This document shows, one piece after another, positions 34,126 to 46,655 of a stretch of 64,000 nucleotides of DNA. Both the position numbers and the translations under genes were made by a program. The number at the start of each line of letters is the position of its first letter. The stretch's first letter is position 1. Origin of the DNA: Brachycybe producta (taxonomy: Eukaryota > Arthropoda > Diplopoda > Playtdesmida > Andrognathidae); contig JAUPFP010000023.1 of assembly GCA_036925085.1 (NCBI GenBank), positions 697,001 through 761,000 on the forward strand, in the 5' to 3' direction. A model generated the notes under the pieces. That model saw only the letters and a program-made list of their open reading frames with translations. It ran no database searches and was not told the DNA's origin.

Positions 34126-37035
34126 TGGTTGGTTGAATAGATGACTGCCTGAATGAATGAAAGGATGACAGAATGAAAGAATGAAAAGATGACAGAATGA
34201 AAGAATGAAAAGATGACAGAATGAAAGAATGAAAAGATGACAGAATGAAAGAATTAAAAGATGACAGAATGAAAGAATTAAAAGATGACAGAATGAAAGA
34301 ATGAATGGAGGAATGGAAGATGAAAGGATGAAGATGAAAGAATGAATGGATGAATGTATGAAAGGATGAATGGATGAATGTATGAAAGAATGAAAATATA
34401 AAGATGAAAGAATGAATGTATGAATGTATGAAAGGATGAATGTAAGAAAGAATGAGTAGATGAATGGATGAATGTATGAAAGGATGAATGTAAGAAAAAA
34501 TGAGTAGATGAATGGATGAATGTATGAAAGGATGAGTGGATGAATGGATGAGTAGATGAATAAATGAAAGGATGAATGGATGAATGGCAGAAAGGATGAA
34601 TGGATGATTTGCAGAAAGGATGAATGGATGATTTGCAGAAAGGATGAATGGATGATTTGCAGAAAGGATGAATGGATGATTGGCAGAAAGGATGAATGGA
34701 TGATTGGCAGAAAGGATGAAAGGATGAATGGATGATTGGCAGAAAGGATGAATGGATGATTGGCAGAAAGGATGAATGGATGATTGGCAGAAAGGATGAA
34801 TGGATGATTGGCAGAAAGGATGAATGGATGATTGGCAGAAAGGATGAATGGATGATTGGCAGAAATGATGAAAGGATGAATGGATGATTGGCAGAAAGAA
34901 TGAAATGAATGGAGGAATGGATGAAAGGATGAATAGCTGCAAAGATGAAAGAATGAATGGATGAAAGGATGAATAGCTGCAAAGATGAAAGAATGAATGG
35001 ATGAAAGGATGAATAGATAATTGGATGAAAAGATGAATGAATGAGTAGATGAATGAATGAAAGGATGAATGGATGAAAAGATGAATGGATGAATAGATTA
35101 ATGGATGAATGTATGAAAGGATGAATAGATAAATGGATGAATGCATGAAAGGATGACAGAATGAAAGAATGAAAGGATGAAAGAATAAATGGATGACAGG
35201 ATGAATGGCAGAAAGGATGAAAGAATGAATGGATGATTGGCAGAAAGGATGAATGGATGAATAGATGAAAGGATGAGTGGATGAATGGATGAAAATGAAA
35301 GAATGAAAAGATGAATGGATGAAAATGAAAGAATGAAAAGATGAATGGATGAAAAGATGAATGGATGAATAGATGAAAGGATGAATGCATGAAAGGATGA
35401 ATGCATGAAAGGATGAATGCATGAAAGGATGAATGCATGAAAGGATGAATGCATGAATGCATGAAAGGATGAATGCATGAAAGGATGAATGCATGAATGC
35501 ATGAAAGGATGAATGCATGAAAGGATGAATGGATGAAAGGATGAATGCATGAATGCATGAAAGGATGAATGCATGAAAGGATGAAAGGATGAATGCATGA
35601 AAGGATGAATGGATGAATGCATGAAAGGATGAATGCATGAAAGGATGAATGGATGAATGCATGAAAGGATGACAATGAAAGAATAAATGGATGAAAGGAT
35701 GAATGGATGGATGGCAGAAATGATGAAAGGATGAATGGATGATTGGCAGAAAGGATGAATGGATGATTGGCAGAAAGGATGAATGGATGATTGGCAGAAA
35801 GGATGAATGGATGATTGGCAGAAAGGATGAATGGAGGAATGGATGAATGGAGGAATGGATGAAAAGCTGAATGGATGAAAAGCTGAATGGATGAAAAGCT
35901 GAATGGATGAAAAGCTGAATGGATGAAAAGCTGAATGGATGAAAAGCTGAATGGATGAAAAGCTGAATGGATGAAAAGCTGAATGGATGAAAAGCTGAAT
36001 GGATGAAAAGCTGAATGGATGAAAAGATGAATGGATGAAAAGATGAATGGATGAAAAGATGAATGGATGAAAAGATGAATGGATGAAAAGATGAATGGAT
36101 GAAAAGATGAATGGATGAAAAGCTGAATGGATGAAAAGATGAATGGATGAAAAGATGAATGGATGAAAAGCTGAATGGATGAAAAGATGAATGGATGAAA
36201 AGCTGAATGGATGAAAAGCTGAATGGATGAAAAGATGAATGGATGAAAAGCTGAATGGATGAAAAATGAATGGATGAAAAATGAATGGATGAAAAGATGA
36301 ATGGATAAAAGATGAATGGATGAAAAGATGAATGGATGAAAAATGAATGGATGAAAAGATGAATGGATGAAAAGATTAATGAATGAATGTATGAAAGGAT
36401 GAATGGATAAAAAGATTAATGAATGAATGGATGAAAGGATAAAAAGATTAATGAATGAATGGATGAAAGGATAAAAAGATTAATGAATGAATGGATGAAA
36501 GGATAAAAAGATTAATGAATGAATGGATGAAAGGATAAAAAGATCAAAGGATGAAAGAATGAATGGATGAAAGGATGAATGAATGAAAGGATGAATGAAT
36601 GAATGGATGAAAGGATGAATGAATGAAAGGATGAATGAATGAAAGGATGAATGGATGAATGAATGAAAGGATGAATGGATGAATGAATGAAAGGATGAAA
36701 GAATGAAAGTATCAATGGATGAATGGATGAAAGGATGAATGAATGAATGGATAAAAGAATGAAAGGATGAATGAATGAATGGATAAAAGAATGAAAGGAT
36801 GAAAAGATGAAAGAATAAAAAAAATTAAATGAAAAAATGAAAGAATGAAAAGATGAATGAATAAATGGAGAATGGATGAAAGGATGAATGGCTGAAAGCA
36901 TGAATGGACGAATGAAAGGCTGAATGAGTGAATGGATGACAAGATGAAAAGATAAAAGGAATGAAAGAATGAAAAAAGAAAAGAATGAAAGGATGAAAAG
37001 ATGACTGGATGAATTTATGAAAGGATGAAAGAATG
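34126..37035 (+). repeat. ATGA/ATGG-type satellite block
   Basis: About 2.9 kb of (GGATGAATGGATGAAA)-like sequence. Sub-arrays are visible: a 21-22-bp unit with ATTGGCAGAAAGG (34570-34900 and 35715-35830), GGATGAATGCATGAAA (35380-35665), and a regular 16-bp unit ATGGATGAAAAGCTGA (about 35850-36250). Long minus-strand open frames encoding HSSIHPFM-like repeats arise from this periodicity and are not genes. Confidence 0.95.
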
Positions 37036-37260
37036 AAGGATGAGGGGAGCACAAAAAATGGGTAACAAAAAAGGGTCCCAAAAAAATGGGCACCAGAATA
37101 ATGGGCCATGGAGAACTGGATCTCAGAAAAATGGGCACCAAAGAAATTGGCTGTGGAAAGGTATGCCAAAGAAAAATGGGCTTGAAAAGATGGGCACCAG
37201 ATAAAAAAGGCCCCAAAAATAGGACCCGGAAAAATAGGCCCCAGAAAATATAGGGCAATT
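37036..37260 (+). repeat. Short array of AAAAATGGGCACCA-like units
   Basis: About ten degenerate units of roughly 20 bp (AAATGGGCACCAGAATAATG and variants) at the right edge of the satellite block. Confidence 0.75.
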
Positions 37261-37518
37261 TTGCACTTTTGGCGGTTTTTAGGGTTTTTGGGCGATTTTT
37301 TGGCCAAAATTATAAAAATATCTAATTTTAAATGATTTGGGCACTTTTGCCAAATTGGTGATTTGGGTAATTTTTGGCGATTTTTGGAAAAAAAATACAA
37401 AAATGGCATTTTAATGGCATAAAAGCGGTCATAGAAATGATAGGTTGAAGTAAATACGAAATATACACGTCAACAAACACACAAGATAATATTGAATACA
37501 TAATTTAGATAGACATCT
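37261..37518. other. Non-coding flank of the satellite block
   Basis: Rich in GGCGATTTTTGG-like motifs up to about 37420, then ordinary AT-rich sequence. Confidence 0.5.
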
Positions 37519-37524
37519 TTTATT
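37519..37524 (-). promoter_or_regulatory. Candidate poly(A) signal of the cysteine-rich precursor gene
   Basis: AATAAA on the minus strand, about 255 nt beyond the stop codon at 37778. Confidence 0.5.
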
Positions 37525-37777
37525 GAAACCATGATCTCAAAACAATATTTAATATCTACACGTATAAGTTTAAATGGACATTTTTGTAGATAAAGAAAAC
37601 CCAGAAGAAAATAAAGGTAATTAGCAGAAAAGGACGGCATTAGTAATTTGTAAGGTAATAATCATGAAAGAAAACGAAATTTGGAAAGAAACACTTTAAT
37701 AATCACTTTCCAGACAATTTAACTTTCTTTTTTTTTTTCGTAGTTTCTTTTGAAATGGGGTTTTTACTGAAACGTTG

Positions 37778-40700
37778 TTAACCGAGGACAGACTTTGGAA
37801 TGCTTTTTTTATAGTTTGCGGCGATGATGCCAACTTCAGCATTATCCACGGGTCCGATGCAAGCTCTTTCATCTTTAAAATAGAGGCAAGCCTTTCTAGG
37901 TGCCTGTCGATGTTTCCTTTGTACTTGACAACAAAGTCCCTTTTCTACATTGCATTCGTTACTTGTACTACAGTCTTCATCTATTTGTACACAAAAATAA
38001 AGACATTTCTTTTTATTTAAAACTCCGGAGTTTATTTAAAACTCCATGCGCCATTTGACATGATCAATGTATCAGTTCCAAAGTTGTTCAAATCATTGGT
38101 AACTAAACACCAACTTGAAATGTTATGAAAATATATATTAACCTGTGACCATGGTTAGTTGAAGGGAGAGGTTGAGGCACTGTTGATAAAAAGGGGATTA
38201 ATTATTTATTGGTTGATAGGTGGCGCTGACAACACAAACAGTGCTGCATTATGATTTCTCTATTTGGTGATACTATGTGGGGCGTAGTTTTATTCCTGTA
38301 CAGTGAATTGGAAAAAGGGCAAATCTGATTTTAAGACCAAAAAAGAAAACGATAATTTTGTTGACAAACATACAATGATGTCTTTAATATAAATAAAAAA
38401 TATAAAAGAAATACTGGAATGCTTTTGTTACAAGTTATATTGTCGATAAAAGAAACATACAAAATTATGTTTTTAATATTTAAAAAAATTGTAAAACATC
38501 ATTGATTTTTAGTGGTTGCAATGTTTTAATGATACAAAACAAATTAAAATTAATTTTTAAATGAAGTGAAGGTTTTGTACACCAAATGTGACATTCTTCT
38601 TGCATTTTTCCCTTCGTGGTTTTGGTTAATTTCTATAGTGCAAAAAATGCAGCCTACAAACAACATAAAAATGACACAATGATGCCATAAATGCTTGAAA
38701 AATGTTCTGGGCAGCCTACTTTGTAAGATGACCAGTGGCACAGCCAGTGGGAGGGTCCAATATTATTTCTTCAGCATAAAGCTAATCACCCACTACAGCA
38801 TGCTGTCCCGCACCACACCGCCTAAAGAACTTTCCATTGTATGCATCATATTGAGCCCTTAAACATTTCAGTGGGGGGAGAAGGTTTAATAAGATTCCTA
38901 TATGCATCATATGAAATCAAATTGTTCAATGTCTGCTATAAGGTGGCATGCTGGGACATGCAAAACTGGCTTGTAGAACTTCCTTAAGTTCCATGCCAGA
39001 AGTCAAGAGGAAAACCAAGAAGAATTTTTTCTTTCTCTGTGGCAACGGAAGGAACCAGTGGAATAACGCACTTACGTGACATCCAGACACCACACACAGG
39101 CAATTAGAAATCGGGACAAACAGAAGTTGGCCCCGCCCTTTATATGACGAACACAACTTCTAATTGTTTGGTTATGTAATCTGATGTCACATGCTTCACC
39201 CTTTTCAACGTCGAACCACACAACAAACCAATTAGAAGTTGCTTAGTCGCTTAGTTGAGCATCAATTATGGTGGTGGGACAAAATGAGTTCTGAAGGTAC
39301 AGGTTAAGAGAAAGAAGAAAAAAAAAAGACCCAGAAAAAACTATCAAATATAAACACAGCTCTTTTTGGCATGTATATAGAATCTAGGGAGGGGGGAGGT
39401 CCGACCCATGGACCCCCCTTTAGGTACGCCACTGATGATGACTTTGTTAAATCTACAGTTCACTTATACAATGGTCAAATCGTACATTACAGTGATTACT
39501 GACTACATCAAGCAGCCATAGCAATGTTGTGATATATATATACACTGTATATGACCCAACGTGCGACATGGCGCCCCTATTGGAAATATTTTTCATTAAC
39601 ATTATTTTTAACATTACAGTATAGGCAAGTGCCTCCCTCAACCTCTTACTTCTACTAGAATTAAAAATGATGCCAATAGATGGAGGTACGTGAATTCACG
39701 TGGCCGTGCCCTTGGCTCTCTATAGACGTGGGCTACGTTACAGGAGCAAATTTACGGGTCCAGGTATGTAGCTTTTTAAAAGTATATTTGAAACAAAACT
39801 TATTTTCTTTTCAAAACTTGAAGAAGCAATGAAGCGAGTGAACCCTTTTTTGTGACGATCTGTTTGAAAATAATTATTTAATAAGTTTTAAACACCGATA
39901 ACGGCAAAAAAAACAAAAATCGACATTTTAAAACCGTCATAAAACAATTATTTCCAAAGAGATCGTCACCAAAAAAGAGTTCCCTAGCTTCATCTTTTCA
40001 TCAAGTTTCGAAAAGACAATTAATTTTGTTTTAGAATGTTTTTATGAAGCTACATACTTGTACCGGTAAATTCCCTTCTTGCACTGTGCCACGTGAAGAC
40101 ACATATCAATGGTAACGCCGCGGTCGGTGGCCGACCTATGAGCGTTCAGCCATCTTAACTGGGCGTATTTTTGAAATTTAATTGATTAAAAATAAAGAAC
40201 GTTTCCAAAAAAACATAATAGGAATAAAATGAGAACAAAAAAAAATCTTACTGAATGGTTTTTTGTGGTATTTGCTGGTATCTCTCTGACACGTGCGAAA
40301 AATGACATCGTTCTCGTTGTTATCGAGACAAACGAGACCCGATTCACAGTCTGCAGTTCGTTCGCAGGGTTCACCTTGTTTTACACCATAAACTTTCAAA
40401 CAAGTTCCAACTACTTGAAAAGAAAAAATAAGAAACCGATTAACTCTGAATTACTTTGAATAAATGGTCAATCGTCTTAAAGTACACTGGGAGGGGGAGG
40501 GGGCGCAGGGGAACACGCGCACATACAAGAGGCGACTGATCCCAGCACCAAACAGAACGAACAAACGCAAAGTGTTGGTATTGATTCAGTTTTGCGTTTG
40601 ACTTTTTAATTTGGCGATTGTTACTGTTGGCAATGTTCAATTTGGCGCTAAATTAGCGCCACCACACATAATTGTAAACTGCACACATCCATTAAAAAGT

Positions 40701-43700
40701 CACACACAATAAGCAAAAAAAAAACACATGCAAAAAATGAAAAACACCCCAAGTAGCACAACATGTTGGCCCAATATATAAATTTACGTCAGCAATATTG
40801 GCAAAACATTGGCGGTTGGTGGCAATCTTTTGGCCCAGCACATGGCCCATTTAATATTAGCCCAATGTTGCAAAAATACATATGGCTCACTTCACGTTGG
40901 CCCCAAAATCATAACATCAGTCATTGATGACAGGTTCCGCAATCGTTGTTGCCATCAAGTATACCGGTATACCGCCAATAGTGCGACCAACAGGCCAAAC
41001 ACAATGTTGACCAGATCTTTAGGCCAACATCTTTACATAAACGCCAACGGTTGGCATTACATTTGTTCCTAATTGGCGCGCTGCCTGAGACACGCACATG
41101 TCACACACAAAAAGCAGAAAAAAAGCTAAACAGCATGCGTAAAACGAAAAAAAAAAAACAGATATACCAAAAAGCAAATTGAGGCTGGGTCCCACATCAA
41201 GCTAACAAAAGTGCAGCATTACTTCGAGACAAAAACACAAGACAAAACCGCAACAAATGTGTGACACAACACAAAGAAATTCGTTGTTATTTTGTGTTTC
41301 TATAGCTGTCCACGTAGACGACGTGCACGTTGCTTTCAAATGTTTGGTTTCACCATTTTGTTATTGTTTTAATACTAACTGTCCACATATTGCACAGAGA
41401 AGAGTTGAAAAAATGTTGCTTAATACTGAGACAAAACAAAAACCATTTCAAACCAATTTCATCTTTACCGACTTGACCAGGGACATGGAATTGTTTGTGA
41501 AATTGAAGACAAAAACCAAACACAAAAGTGGCAGAAATGATCTAGAATTGTCGCCAGTTTGTCTCAAAACACTTGAGTTTTACTCTTTTGTAATTTTTGT
41601 TTGTGTTTTATCAGCTTGATGTGGACCCGGCCTAACACACGTAAAACAAACACATACAAAAAAAGCAAAATGACACCGGAAAAGAAAAGAGAACAACACA
41701 TAAAAAGCAAAATACCACCAAACCAACCAAACAACAAACAAACAAAAAGTACAAAAATACAAATTAAAAAAGGAAAGAAAAACAAAAAGCAAAAACACAA
41801 CACAAGCAAACTGTATACACAGTTTACCTCAAAACAAAATTTCTCAACCTCAGAAACTACAGTATATACTGTATAGTAAGTAGGGAATGGAACACACAGA
41901 CCACTTTCAGCGGTCGATTTCGACTGAAAAATGAAATCATTTTGTCGCCAAAATCAACCACTTCGAATCTTTCCATAAAGATTAATACAATGGTATTACC
42001 ACACGTTGCAACTACAGCTCAGCCACCAGTTGCAACTTCATTTTACAGTCTAAATCGACCACCAAAAGTGGTCCTGTGTGCCATTAAAAAAAGCATTCCA
42101 CTTCTTTATGGCCATTCAGTTCTTACGTCCATCAGTGTCCACACAAACGGCACCAGAGCAACAATGTTCGTTGGCCGTACATTTCTTTCCCGAGCATGCC
42201 ATTTCAGAATAATCCAGTCCAGATTCGGCAAATAACGAATTCAAATCGATGTCTGGTCTTTGTTCTTCTTTCTGTTCAAAACAACAAAAAAGAATGGATA
42301 AAATTGGATTTCTTAATTGCGAACCAGATTTCACTCTTCTTTTAATGCACTTTAAATGTACATAAAAAAGAGAGTTAAACCCGACTTAAAATGTACCCTC
42401 CCATAAAAGTAACGTTTTAAGTGTTGGGCTACAACCTTTAATTTATTTATACATAAATAAAATTTGGAGAACCAAAAGGATTTTTCTGAATGAACCCAAA
42501 TCTGATATAAAAGCTCATCCATACACAACAACAAAATCCAAACAGATTGTTTTAACTTGAATTTACAAGTGTCATTCATCCCTTTATTATTACATTATTT
42601 TATCTCAAATTAAGTAAACTTCATTTATGTTTTGTAATTTGATTTTGTTCTGTGAGAATTTCTAATTTTGCAAAATTATAGGTTGACAATTGTATATATA
42701 GACGCTCCCCAAAAATGGGTTATATCTCCAGTTAAACTTGATGGATTCGCCTGAAATTTTCACCATAAACAGATCATCTTTTATTACAAACTTTCTGCTA
42801 GGCAGAAATTTTTTTCTTAAAAAGGTAAAAATTAAAAAAATTAAAAACTGGAAAATGGCCGTTTCATAATTATAGACGCACTAATGAACTTTTCACTTTT
42901 ATTAATTATTGTGACACAATAACATTCGGAACACAACAATATTTATAAACACATTTACTGAAATTCTGCCCAGAAGCAGCTAAAATAGCACTTTTCAGCT
43001 TTGATATTGTAGCATAATCATGGCAATCTGCTTAATCATCATGTACGATGATGTCCCAAGTTTTCTACAGGATTTAAGTCCGGGGGGGGGGGGGGAAACA
43101 TGCCGGCCATTCGGAAGTGGTAATATTTTGGTTCCGTAACACTTCCTTCATTAGGTTATTGGAGGGAACTGGGGAATTTTCTTGCTGGAATACTAAGCTA
43201 ATGCTATGGAATCGATGCTTTATGGCAGTACATACTCTCGTAACAATGCCTGATAATCGCTATGGCGAATTCGAAATCGATACGGCCATTTTTCAGTTTT
43301 TAATTTTTTTAATTTTTACATTTTTAAGAAAAAAATTTCTGCCTAGCAGAAAGTTTGTAATAAAAGATGATCTGTTTATGGTGAAAATTTCAGGCGAATC
43401 CATCAAGTTCATCTCTAGATATAACCAATTTTTGGGGTGTGTCTATATATATGAAATGCACTGTATAAAACAAAGTCGATATTTCTTTGCACATCAAAGG
43501 CTTTTGAATTTGCACAGGTTATTCTTTCTGGAATTTCCAAGTTAATGCAACTATTTTCAGCTCGCTACGTCATTCCCATCCCGGGTTTTTACACGTGGTG
43601 CGCGTCTTCATATAAAGGCAATGAGGATGAAGGCGATATGAAGGCGATGAGGACCTCGCAAGCTAAATATCGATATTGACATCGATAGTGATATCGAAGA

Positions 43701-46582
43701 GGTCACTATCGATGGTTTAATATCCAATATCGACATCCAAACATCGATATTTCGATACTATCGATGGCCAGCCCTAATAGGCAAACCGTATTATTTTAAA
43801 AATATTTTGGAACCTGAAATGGGGAAAATAGTTTCGGTGCCTTAAGATATACAATGCACCTCTGCGGAATTCCATACCAACAAATAAATAATGTATTTTG
43901 AAGAGGTGCGGAATTTTAGGAACCTGCAGAAGTGTATATAAAGCTGTAGCATTTTTTTGGTTGGCTGTGAAAGGGGTGCGGTATTTTGTCACAGTTGCTG
44001 TGTCTTAGCACCAACATTCTTTGATCTTTTTCAGAGAAATTAATCTGAGAGTTTAAAACCCGGGCAAAGCTGGGTACAAAAGCTAGTATTGTAATATGTG
44101 TACACGTATAAATAATGTCAGGATGCCATTGTTCCAAATGCATAAGTCCCGAAATGCAGTTCATTCACGAGGTCTTACAAATCCGAAGTAAACCCTACAT
44201 ATGTCCTTAAGGTCAGACGACAGGTGAACGGACATAAAGTTCGATTTATTGGAATAAACAGTGTTGAATTCAAAAAATTAGACCGTGTATGAGCAAACAA
44301 AACTGTGTTGCTTGCAACATGATCAAACGAAGCCAACAAAAGTCGGACCTGCTCTAATTCAACCCAGCAAAATACAGTGTTGGAAAGCTTACAGCCAATA
44401 TCAGAAGTAGGCCTACATATTAAGCCCATTTTACAATTACACCACTAAGTGTGGCGCAAACGGCAATGCAACCCGTGACATAAAAATGACGTCACAGCAA
44501 GCAATGCATCGAGATACACAAAATTAGCTGTAACGTCATTTTGTGCCATACACTTAGTCGTATAATTGTAACCAGGCCTTTAGAATATCTGAAGTCATGG
44601 CTAAATTCATAAATTTTGTACTGCGGACTAAATGACAAAGGCGTTGTTCGATGTAGGCCTACATACGTGTGACCACGTGTGTAGACATGTTGAATGTCTT
44701 GGTTTGTTGGTTTTTCAACACTGTTGATTCCAATAAATCCGAATGTGTATGTCCTTCAGTCTGTGACAAATCCGTGAGGTCTAAATCAGGTCTTATAGGT
44801 CCTTGAAGTCTGAATGTGGTCTTGTATTTTTCCATCAGATTCAATTACTGTAGGGTCCCGTGTACAGTATTAACATCAGTGGTTATCCCCTCGAATTCAC
44901 GCATTAATTATGTTTTTCTTTAAAATGGGGTTTTGTAACCTTTGTCTATTATACATGTAGAATGTCTAATAAGAATTTAGCTCTAATGCCTCATCTACAC
45001 CTTAAAGAAAAAGATATTTCAATTTCAATTTATTCATTGAAGTTCTCTATATATTGAGAGTCAATATTTAAATACTAGTGGGGTAACCGGTCAATGCCGT
45101 CATAAATGACGGGAGCATCTAGTTTAAATTTGTGTGAATGTCCGGTTGTCATGAAGTAATCTGCCTTGACTGTTGCATTTTTTATAAGCACCTTAATATT
45201 GTTTGGGCTATTGGATCGGGAGAGCGCAACATAAAATTGAACAATGAAAAAAAAAAAAAACCGGTTCATTTAAATTTAAATAAATTCCGACTTGCTTAAA
45301 CATTTTTGTCCTTGTTTGTACAGCAGTATACACAGACAGACAAAGCTTAATATATGTATGTATATATATGTATATATGTATGTATATATATATAAATAAA
45401 ATATTAGATTTGCATATTGATATAATTAGTTGGTGTAACAAAATATTGATTTAGTATTTCAATTTCTTCAGATATTAAGTTACAATTTCAATTTTATCTT
45501 GTTTATTCATCCTTAACTGGATTATGTCACGTGTAAATAGACTAAACACATTTAACTTAAATGCATTTCGCTCAAGTATAGAAAAGATATAATACCTAGT
45601 ACACACCTGATAATTTAAATGCATTTAAATAATAAGAGCCCTATGAAGAGCAAACAAACAGTATGTCGAATTCAATTTATTCAGTTAATAATCTTGATAA
45701 TATTGAGTTAATACTTACATATAATATATAAACTATTGAAATTAAATATTGATTTAGAATTTCAATTTAAGATATTAAATATATAATATTTAGCATATAT
45801 ATATATATGTTGTTTCGTATGTCCTTAACTGGATTCCGTATAATTCACCTAAACACATTTAATTTGAATTCATTTAACTCATGTGTGTACAAGGTATTAA
45901 GGAACAAAGCTTTACTGTAATTTCGCAATGAAGTTAAAATTTAAACTTTCATTTTTTTTTAACTTAATAGTTAAATTGAATTATAAACTTATTAACTAGG
46001 ACTGCCCATTGAAGTAGGAGAAAATCCAATCTACATGAAACGTATACTTTAATTATACTTTGGTCATAATAAGACTGAAACTGAATTTATAATGTTTCCA
46101 TTTTATTCATTATAAATTATTCAGATTAGCTCCCGTTCAATTTCACTGTTTTGAAATTTGTAACTTTATGACTTTGATATCAAATCTAAACTGGTTTCAT
46201 GGCTCTAGTGTAAACAAACATTTCATTTGTTCATATATATACATACATGTATTTCAGGCAAAGTAAAATTAAAAAAAAATACTAGAAATGTTAAAACTGA
46301 AATATGCATGCGGTGGTAGACTGCACACATGCGTATTTCAATTATTCATTCAAACAGGAAGATGAGATTTGCTATATTTTTTTGTTAGCATTATGGAAAT
46401 GCATTTTAGTTGCTCCGTGTGTGTGTTTGTGATGTTTTTTTTTGTTTGTACTACGTCCCAATTTAAATTCGTAGAATTGAAACGCACCTCTGAAATGTAT
46501 TAGTATGTGTGTCTGCATGTGTATATGGCATAGTGTACAGTCACTCAGTCGATTTACATGTTTTGAATAAAGTTAACAAGTG

Positions 46583-46655
<73 letters not shown>

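Larger units (their letters stand above)
37981..40251 (-). other. Intron 3 of the precursor gene
   Basis: Non-coding. Contains the truncated family C MITE and the foldback at 39748-40073. A short TA run lies at about 39533-39541. Confidence 0.7.

Noticed and set aside
33605-37258. Long minus-strand open frames encoding HSSIHPFM / PFFPPF repeats
   Set aside because: Direct translation of tetranucleotide and polypurine simple sequence; several frames are open together.
41257-41619. 120-codon open frame with many cysteines
   Set aside because: It lies entirely inside MITE family D, which has a non-coding sister copy at 26024-26527.
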